In this document: positions 21,901-30,900 of the stretch, in pieces | Layout: each line of letters starts with the position of its first letter | How positions within the stretch are numbered: the first letter of the stretch is position 1 | Notes under the pieces: model-generated | What the model was told of the DNA's origin: nothing | The model's database searches: none | The model's input: the letters and a program-made list of their open reading frames with translations, nothing else | Source: Didymodactylos carnosus | Taxonomy: Eukaryota; Rotifera; Eurotatoria; Philodinida; Philodinidae | Direction: 5' to 3' | Assembly (NCBI GenBank): GCA_905250885.1 | Contig: CAJNOQ010001148.1 | Location: 1-35,254 of the forward strand | DNA length: 35,254 nucleotides | Program-made: the position numbers and the translations under genes

Positions 21901-24900
21901 AGTGCTCATATTGGTAGATAAATAGATAGTAAAGTTAAGCCAATTTCTCTAAATAACCTTAATAAATAACATACGATTATTTTCTATAGGTTGATCCTGC
22001 CATGCAACAACATGAAGGATGGCTTTATGGACAATTGAATCAAAAACAGGGTTTATTTCCGGCTAATTACGCTGAAGTTGCAGTTGAACAGTAAGTATTT
22101 TTGTTGAATTCAATGTTATGAATATTGAAGAGTTCTAAATTTGTTTATTAGACCGATAACTAACGTTCCTGTTCCAGTAGCTGTTCCAGATACCACTTCT
22201 ATATTGAAAGTATGTGTGTTATGGTAGAAAAAAACTTTAAAAATAATAAAAATCTTCTTTTCATCTATTTATTTGATAGCCGGGTACACTAGTTATTACA
22301 ATGTTGGAACTTCAAGGAAAAACTCCGGATAAACATCTTTCATTTGCGAAAAATGAATTGATAGAAGTTATAGATCAAAAAGATTCATCATGGTATAGAG
22401 GAAAATTAAAAGGCAAAGTAAGTTACAAGATCAAAAATTATTAAATGAATTAGTATAACATACAAAACTGTTTTGTGTTTTATTCATTATAGTTTGGCTA
22501 TTTTCCTCGAAATTATGTACGAATACCAACTGAAGCCGAACTAAATCAGTTTAAAAATTCACCAAAGTACGAATAGAATTGTTTTTCTTTCTTTCCATCT
22601 GAATTTGATTTAATTTTTAGAACAAGTCCAACAAGTGAAAAATCTGTTACATCACCGACACATATATATCCAAATTTATCTGATATGACAATGAATGATG
22701 AAACGGGTAAAGTCAGTTATTTTTGTAGTTTGTAATAGCTTATAAAACATCAACAATTGTCTTGTTTTGAAATTATCACTACAGGTTTCTTTGGTCATTA
22801 AAAACACAGAATGTTAAACACGACCGGTCACATTCTTTTTTTTAGTTATCTACCGTTCACCAACAGTAGTACCCACGTCTTCATCTGTTAACAGACACTT
22901 AAGTTTGAGATCTGTTGCCATGCGTAAGTCACATATAGACGCATTATCTCAACTCTTGCCATATACGTTGTATGCTTCGTTCAAGTTATGCTTTGGTTAA
23001 TATGCTTAACATTTCTTGAAAAATAAACTTAACGTTTCTTTGAAACTAAAATTTCGAACAAAAATATATGCTAAGAATAATTTTCATTTTTATTCTTATA
23101 AATCTAACATTTACTTCTATGTACATAATTATTTGTAATATCGTATTTCGATGGTGCTTTCTATATCAAGAAAAGATCGTATTACTCTTTATGCTTATTT
23201 GTATTTGATGGTGGTAAAGGTTAAACTTGTTTGAGAACAAAATGCATTCTAACATTGAAAATAATTGTACTATTGGAATATGAACGATTTTTTTAACTAT
23301 CTTTTTAAAGACTATACTATGCAGTATGTCTATAAAAGTTTTTAATAAATATTTTATTTTTGTTTTTTGTATGTTTAGCTGATATATACGAAACATTATT
23401 TTCTTATGTTGGTAGTGATCCAGATGATTTAAGTTTTAATGTCGGTGAACATGTTATAGTATTAAAACGCGATGGTGATTGGTGGAGAGGAAAAATTGGT
23501 GACAGAGAGGGAACATTTCCCTATAATTATGTTGCAAAAGTTGAGAAGGTAGTACAAAAACATAGTAATCGTTTTAATTTTGATTTAATTAATGAACTTT
23601 TTTCTTTCTCTATTTTTTAGCCATTACAAGAGACAGCTACTGCTATTTTGCCATATAAAGCAACGGACAAAGGTCAAATATCTTTTAATATTGGTGAAAT
23701 AATTTATATACATAAAAAAGGTGATAAAGGCTGGTATCATGGTGAACTTCGTGTAAGTATATTTCTAATATAGATGATTATAAAATATATCAAAACATAT
23801 TTAAATTGGTAATATAGCGACCTGGCGAAGCGATTCAAGTTGGATGGTTTCCTGCTAATTGTGTTCAATTACAATCATCATCTTTAGATGCTCAATCACC
23901 GTCAGCAATGGTAAAAATGTTTTTTGATTTATTTTTAAGCATTACTTTGAATATTTGTATTTTTTAGCCAACTGTTCTACAATCACCAACGTCTAGTTCA
24001 TCATCAAGTAAGAAAACTTTATTTTTCTATACCATATAATGAAATTTTTATTTTGTTACTTACAAGATCCAAAAGTGAAAGCTATTTATTCATATCAAGC
24101 ACAACATAATGATGAATTAAGTTTTGAACAAGATGAAATATTAACAATTATTAGTGAAGCCGGTCAGGGATGGTAATATTCTTAGATTATTTTTTTAGAA
24201 ATATATATTTGCTTCATAATATTCTACTCTACTTAGGTATAACGCAAAACTTGGTGATAATGTTGGACTAGTCCCGTCCACATACGTCAGTTTAATAGAA
24301 AACTGTGAGTAAAATTTGAAATTTCTTCTATTTTGCTTTTGCTATTATTGACAAACACTTCTGTAGATTTATTGGCTTTAGATGCACGTTTAATCACTAA
24401 AGTTTGAGAGTTTTACTAAATCATTCATTACAAAAATCTATAGTAAATGATTGTAGAGATGAGGTTGACTATATTGTACAGTGTCTACCGACAAAGATGT
24501 AAACATAGAAGATGCAGTGAAGAAATCGCAGGATATATCTATATATGAAAGAGCAAAATTTTGTTGACTTATCCTATTAGATTCCTTTAAACAGGGTAGT
24601 CAGAAAAATGATGGAGGCATTTTCTGAACAGAAAATACCCTATGAGATGAATTAGATCTCAGTTTAACGAAAAATACAGAAACTGTCATTGTCTAATTAG
24701 TTTTACTTATTCATTTCTCATTTTTGCTATTCATACTATTGTCAAATCGGCATAATTTATGGTTTTTTGTTTTTATTCTTGTGGATTTTTGAGACATATT
24801 ACGCTTTCTAGAAGTCACCTGTTTTCTTTTATACGCTCTAAAACATAGTCAGTATGCTGCTCGAAAAACTAATAAAAAAAATCTATTAGAATGTTTCTAG

Positions 24901-27900
24901 AACAAGTTCAAAATTTCCATCTTGAATTAATCAACCAATTATTTTTTTATTTTCCTAGAATTTTTTTTTTCCTTTTAAAAAATAATAATCCATTGTTCAA
25001 CTCCGATTTTTTGGGCATATCTCTGATTAATTAACGGAAAATATATTGCACACGCACTCTGTTTTGTCTGTTTTAGGACAGTTCCACATATACAAAAAAC
25101 ATATTTTTTATCTATCGTAGATGGCTGATACGTGCATATTGAAAAAGAACAATAGAAACTTCCTGATTTTTTTTTGTTTTTTTTCTTTTTGTCAAGTCAT
25201 ATGGTCTCAACGAATAAAAACAATTATTTTGATTGAAAAATATATATATATCATTAATAAGTCATATAGGTTCTTTTTTATCGTTGTATTCCATCTCAAT
25301 TTTGATTTTATTGTAATTTCTCACTATTTTTCTGTATATGCTTATGTCTGTATTACCCAAATTTTTTTTATCTTATCTCAAAAATCCACATATATGCCGA
25401 TTTGCAACTAAAAATATTATTATTCAATTATTTTTCTTCTTTTTATTTCATTCTTCTTCTATTTCGTAGTATTGAAATGAAAATTTTCTGTTCTTGCTCA
25501 AAAATCTGTTTCATTTGAATAAGAAAAACAAAAAAATGAGAGAGTCCTTTTTCAAATGTCAACTGAGATGAAAAATTTCTCGTTGATATCAACAGCATAA
25601 GAGAGCAATACCTTATTCTTCCAATCCTATTCTTTTTGTCTATTCTCCTCAGATTGATTGAGCTAATTTATTTATATGCAATATATATATTTTCCTTTTT
25701 TTTCTGATTCACTTTTTTCTTTTTAAAATGTTAAATCCTGGTGATCCGTGTTTGTATAGTCTCTATTTTTCTAGTGTGCCGTACGACGATGTTTTTTTTC
25801 CTTCTCCTCCTATATCTGTGTAAATAACGCATTATAATTCGCACGTTTTACTAATTATTATAAACCAAAGAGATCTGACTTCCTTATAATATTTTCGAAC
25901 ACAAATCTGATCATTCCAACTAAAAAGGACTTCTTTCTTTCTAATCCCACGTTTAATCATTTTGCGATATTATTAGTGCTCTCTGTGTGCAATATTTATT
26001 TATTATTGTTGTTGTTGTTGTTGTCTGTGTGTGTGTGTGTTTCTCAATCTCGCTTTCTCCATTGTCATAGTTTTTATTTTTATTCACTTAACTTTGTCTG
26101 TATGTGTGTTCGTTTTTTTTTTTGACAAATATAAATAATGCATTAAAAAAAAGAAAAATCATATATATATATATTCCATTATATCTTTCGGAGCAAAAAT
26201 GGATTCAAGCAACATTAATTATCATTTTTGAACATATAAATTTGAATTATATTTTTAGTCGTGATGTTTAAAAAAATTTTCTCATATATTTGTTGTTTTC
26301 CCATTGTATCAAAATGGCTACATAATAATCCTAGAGATACATCAACGGTACACTTTTTACAGACATCACCACTAAGACATGAACCGTTTTGTAAGTTATT
26401 TAAAAACAACAAGAAAAATAATAACAATTAAGAAAATTTCTCAGCATGATTATTTTTATAAATGCATGAATGTGTTAACTAATGAAAAAAAGAAAAAAAA
26501 AAGAAATTATCGGAAAAACATAATAATAAAATGTAGTATTTTGAGTATACAAGATAAATATTGAACTTTCATTATTTTAGAATGATTTTGAACTCAAAAA
26601 TTTTTCTTTGTTTTGTTTTTTTGTTATTTTTCTGTAATTTCTTCGACAATTAAGAGACAAAATGTTCTTTTTATTTGTTTTATTGATGCATGTTTATAAA
26701 TAATTGAGTACTAATTAAGTAAACTCTTTGCACAAGATATTTAAATGAAGCATGTTTTTTTTCATCTTTGGAAAACATATTAGCTCATACAATAAAAAAA
26801 AAGTCAATATCCAACGTTTTCTTAACATCGTCATTTTCTATTAATATTTAGTTGAAATAACAAATCAGATAGTTCCAACATCGAATTCGACACACTCTAT
26901 TCACAATTCTTCTCGTTTATCAGCCATTCGTGAGCTAATTGAAACTGAACAACGTTATGTAAATGATTTACGAACAGTAGTCAATGAATTTATAATACCA
27001 GCAACAAATTACAATATTTTATCATCTACGGATATCGATTCATTATTTATAAATTGGTATGAGTTAATTGCGTGCAATGAAATATTTCTTCAAGCATTAG
27101 AAACACAAATTACACCATTGTCAGCGACACTGTCTAATAGTGAACAAGATAATCGTCCAATAACATCACGTTCATCTTCACTATCAAATATAAATCGAAT
27201 AAATCGATTAAATGTACCATCTTTTAATCGTTCATCAATACAATCTTCAAGTCTATCAACATCACCGTCATTACAAAATCTAAAACATCGACAACATCAA
27301 CGTCATGAACGATCACCATCTGTTCATTCTGCTACATCGGAACATTCACAACCAATATCACAACAACAAGATATAACATTTAATATTTCTGATGATGTAT
27401 CAATTGGTGATATTCTATGTGAACATATACCTCATATGGGTAAAGATTATTTTCGTTATTGTAACTCTCGTACATATGCAAATAAATATTTACAAGAAAA
27501 ATTAGAACCAAATGATCAATTTCGAGTATTATTACAAAAATTTCAAGAAAAATGTGGTGGTTTAGGTTTGAATGGATATTTAATGAAACCAATTCAACGT
27601 GTAACACGATATCCTTTATTAATTGAAAAAATTTTAAAAAATACCGATGAAAACCATTGTGATTATTTTTTAATTAAAGAAGCCTATGAAAAAGCAAGAA
27701 ATTTAAATGAAGAAATAAATAAACAAATAAGTGACCAAGAAAATTGTACAAAACTGGATTGGTGTCAACAACATATTCGACTAGAAAATGATGATGATAT
27801 GTATTTATATGACGAATATCTTGTCTTTAATTCGTTAACAACATATAATAGTAAACGAAAATTGTTGTTGAATGGAATACTGACAAAAGTGCGTGTGTGT

Positions 27901-30900
27901 GTGTGCCTATATATATAAAAATATATCATTAATTGATAAAGACACAATAACAGTAGGCTTCTCTTGTTTTTAAGTCATCACATGGAAAAGAATTGATTGG
28001 ATTTTTATTCAATGATTTTTTATTATTTGCCACCACCAAAGCATCCTCATCGCACGTACAGTCACAATTATTTGAACCAAAAACAAATTTACAGTTTAAA
28101 ATGTATAAAACGGTTAGTACGTTGTTGTTGTTTTTTCTTGAATACTCAACGTATATGGCATATTTATGCTGTTTTAGCCGTTATTTTTATCTGATATATC
28201 ATCTGCACATGAAGCATTAAACGATCAATTAACATTTTCAATAACAACAAAAATTTATGATAAACCAATTGTCTTGAAAGCACCTCAAACAAATGTTCGG
28301 TAAATTTTTAAAAGAGAAAAAAGTTTTTTTTTGTTTTTTTAATGTAAAAACTATATTAGTTTATATTTTTATTTTAGAACGCTATGGGTGAGAGCAATCA
28401 ATGCCAGTGTTGAAGAATGTCTATTAGCTGAAAAATCAATATTAGCCGAGAAAGCTGTTTTTTCGAATACAGGTTTGTTATGATTTAGTTCACACTTTTG
28501 TTATTGCTAATTCATATCTTCATCTTTAGACAATCGTTTATCAAAACCGAGTATCGCCCGTTTAATGTTATTTGTACAAGAAGCAACGGATATAATGCCA
28601 TCGACTAAAACACTTAATCGACATCGTAAGTGTTAACTGATAAAAACTAGAAATCAATTTTTATGAGTAAAGGTTTAATGAATGTTTTTGGAACGGAGTC
28701 TTTCACTAGGGTTACACTACGCAAATAATCACAAAGATGCGTAGTGTAACCCCAGTGTTTTACTTGTTATAGATATATGGGCGATTTGCAATTTTATTGT
28801 ACCGATTAGAGAAAAACTGAGTGCTTGCGAGTACAGAGAGGGTCAGTCGTAAATTTTGTTGTACTACATGAGAGAAGAATAGAAAAAAAATTTCCCGGGC
28901 AATGCTATCTAAAGGACCGAGATATGAGAGTTTTTCGAAATGCGCTAAAACTTCCTAAGGTTATATGTAGAAAAAACTTTGTGCTCTCCATATATGATAC
29001 AACTATCTTCAGAAAAAACACATTTACTGGTCTAATCATGAAATGGGACTCATATGTCCCCATATCCTATAAACGCTCAGTCATCAGTGGTATGATTCAT
29101 AGAGCCATCAATATTTGTTCAACTTATTCACTATTACATGAGGAATTGAATATTATTCGCAAAATAGCTCAAAGTAATGGTTACCCTAGTTCTTTTATTG
29201 AAATGATCATTGGGATAAAAACTTTGTGTGTAATACAAAAGTATAAGTATGATGCATCGTTCGATAGATCTCGACGAGACGGACACTACAGTGTGCGTCG
29301 TACCATCTATCCATGCATGTGGAGCTACTTGCGCTTACGTTGCCTATCTTCTAATTTTATAAGTGCCCCTTTTTCTCAAAACTTTGCAGAACTCAAGACT
29401 CGTCTGCCTAGACAGATCCTCTCATGATGACCAATTCATGTATTAAATATCCACATTCAATGAAGCTTTTGGCACAAACATCATACACTCTCTCACTACG
29501 TTTTTTGTGCATTACAGCTTTTCCATGCCAAGGGAGTAGTTGAAAGTTTTCTTTTTTTACTAAAATGTGTGCCTGCCACTATTTTTTGTTTTCCACCGGA
29601 TCATTCGCGTACTCATCCAAAGCTTGCCCCCACAGATGCGACTTTATCTTTAACTGCGGAAAAAAACCATTGTAATGTATCAGCGAAATTAGAAGAGCAA
29701 AAATAAAGAAAATTTTGCTATCGGTGGTTAGAAATTGAAGAAAATTTTTATTTACATGTTGGACTGGAACGATACAACGAAATTACAAATGGCTCATATG
29801 CATGCGACAGAAGATCGCGTTTCACATATAAATGTAACGCTACCGAGTCATATCCATGCAAAATGAAACAAAATAAAAAATGAACATGAAATTATTGTTG
29901 TTTCGTGTTATACGAAACACATTTTCATTTTCATTTTCTTAGAATGGCATTAATGATAGATTGTTTTAAATTAAAAACTGGTTTTAGATTTATTTGCCAG
30001 ACATAATCATTTTTCTATTTCTCTTGTGTGAAATTTTTCTATATATTATTATATCTAAAGGGAAGAGTACAATCTGGAAGGAAAATAATTTAATATCACG
30101 CTTCAGAACATCCACTCTTGGATTGATTATCGTAGTGAGCAATGATGCGGTAAATGCATTTGTTTTTCAATTTTCATTAATGAACTAGAATGATCCATCT
30201 TTCGACTATAATAAAAGGTTTTTGTCTTCTCTCGAAACGTTGATAAAACTACACCGCGAAAATAGTTAAAATTTTTCCCAAAAATGTGAAATTTTAATCC
30301 ACAATCGTTTTAAACGTATTCCGTTGCCTACTAGAGAAAGAATTTTACTGATCGAACATCACATTGTTGAACACACGACTATTTTTCATGGTAAGAAAGT
30401 TTTCGAAATTAAACTCCTTAGTATACGGCTTGGACAAAGGTAACGGCGTGACATTTTTGACATACTAATTCTGTCTTATTGAAAAAACTATAATAGCTAG
30501 AGGGTTGATTTTACTGTCATTTTATGCAGCTCGAAATTCTGCATCGATGCTGAAAAGACGAGGAAAATTCATTCACATTTGCGCGCTACAGAACAGGTTT
30601 TCAGATGGTAACGCCGTGACAAAAAACGACCCCTTTTTTTAAGACAATCAGCTTAATGTCTAGTTTTCTGCGAACTCTTCGAAGGAAAAGAAAACTGCCA
30701 AGATAAAGTCTGTAGGAGAGGTTACGGTCTACACATTAGTAAAAAAATTTCTGAAAATAAACTTCGGTCGCTTAGAAAAGCCATTAGACTAAAGTAACGC
30801 CGTGCCATTTTTGGTAACAGCGTGACATATTTTTTTTAAAGAGAAATATTCGAACTTTTATCGATACAGATTATCAAAAGCAAAACTAATAATGTCAAAG

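Larger units (their letters stand above)
24305..26851 (+). other. 2.5-kb intron between SH3E and DH
   Basis: A very AT-rich intron with poly-T tracts. It contains the candidate exon at 26259-26390 and a short microsatellite block at about 26002-26040. Around 24595-24650, CAGGGTAGTCAGAAA and GAACAGAAAATACCC weakly resemble the subterminal part of the hAT-like element ending at 1250, but no second end was found. It would be a plausible place for an internal promoter separating the scaffold half from the exchange-factor half. I see no decisive promoter element. Confidence 0.5.

Noticed and set aside
24595-24650. Second relative of the hAT-like element at 228-1250
   Set aside because: Only a weak resemblance in the subterminal region; no second end and no target duplication were found, so it is not called as an element.
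25121-25411. 96-codon open frame in the SH3E-DH intron
   Set aside because: Its composition is that of T-rich intron sequence, and its hydrophobic residues come from poly-T codons; no homology recognised.
28638-28665. Possible hammerhead ribozyme core (CTGATAA...GAAA) near the Penelope-like remnant
   Set aside because: The CUGANGA core is not matched and no supporting stems were found.
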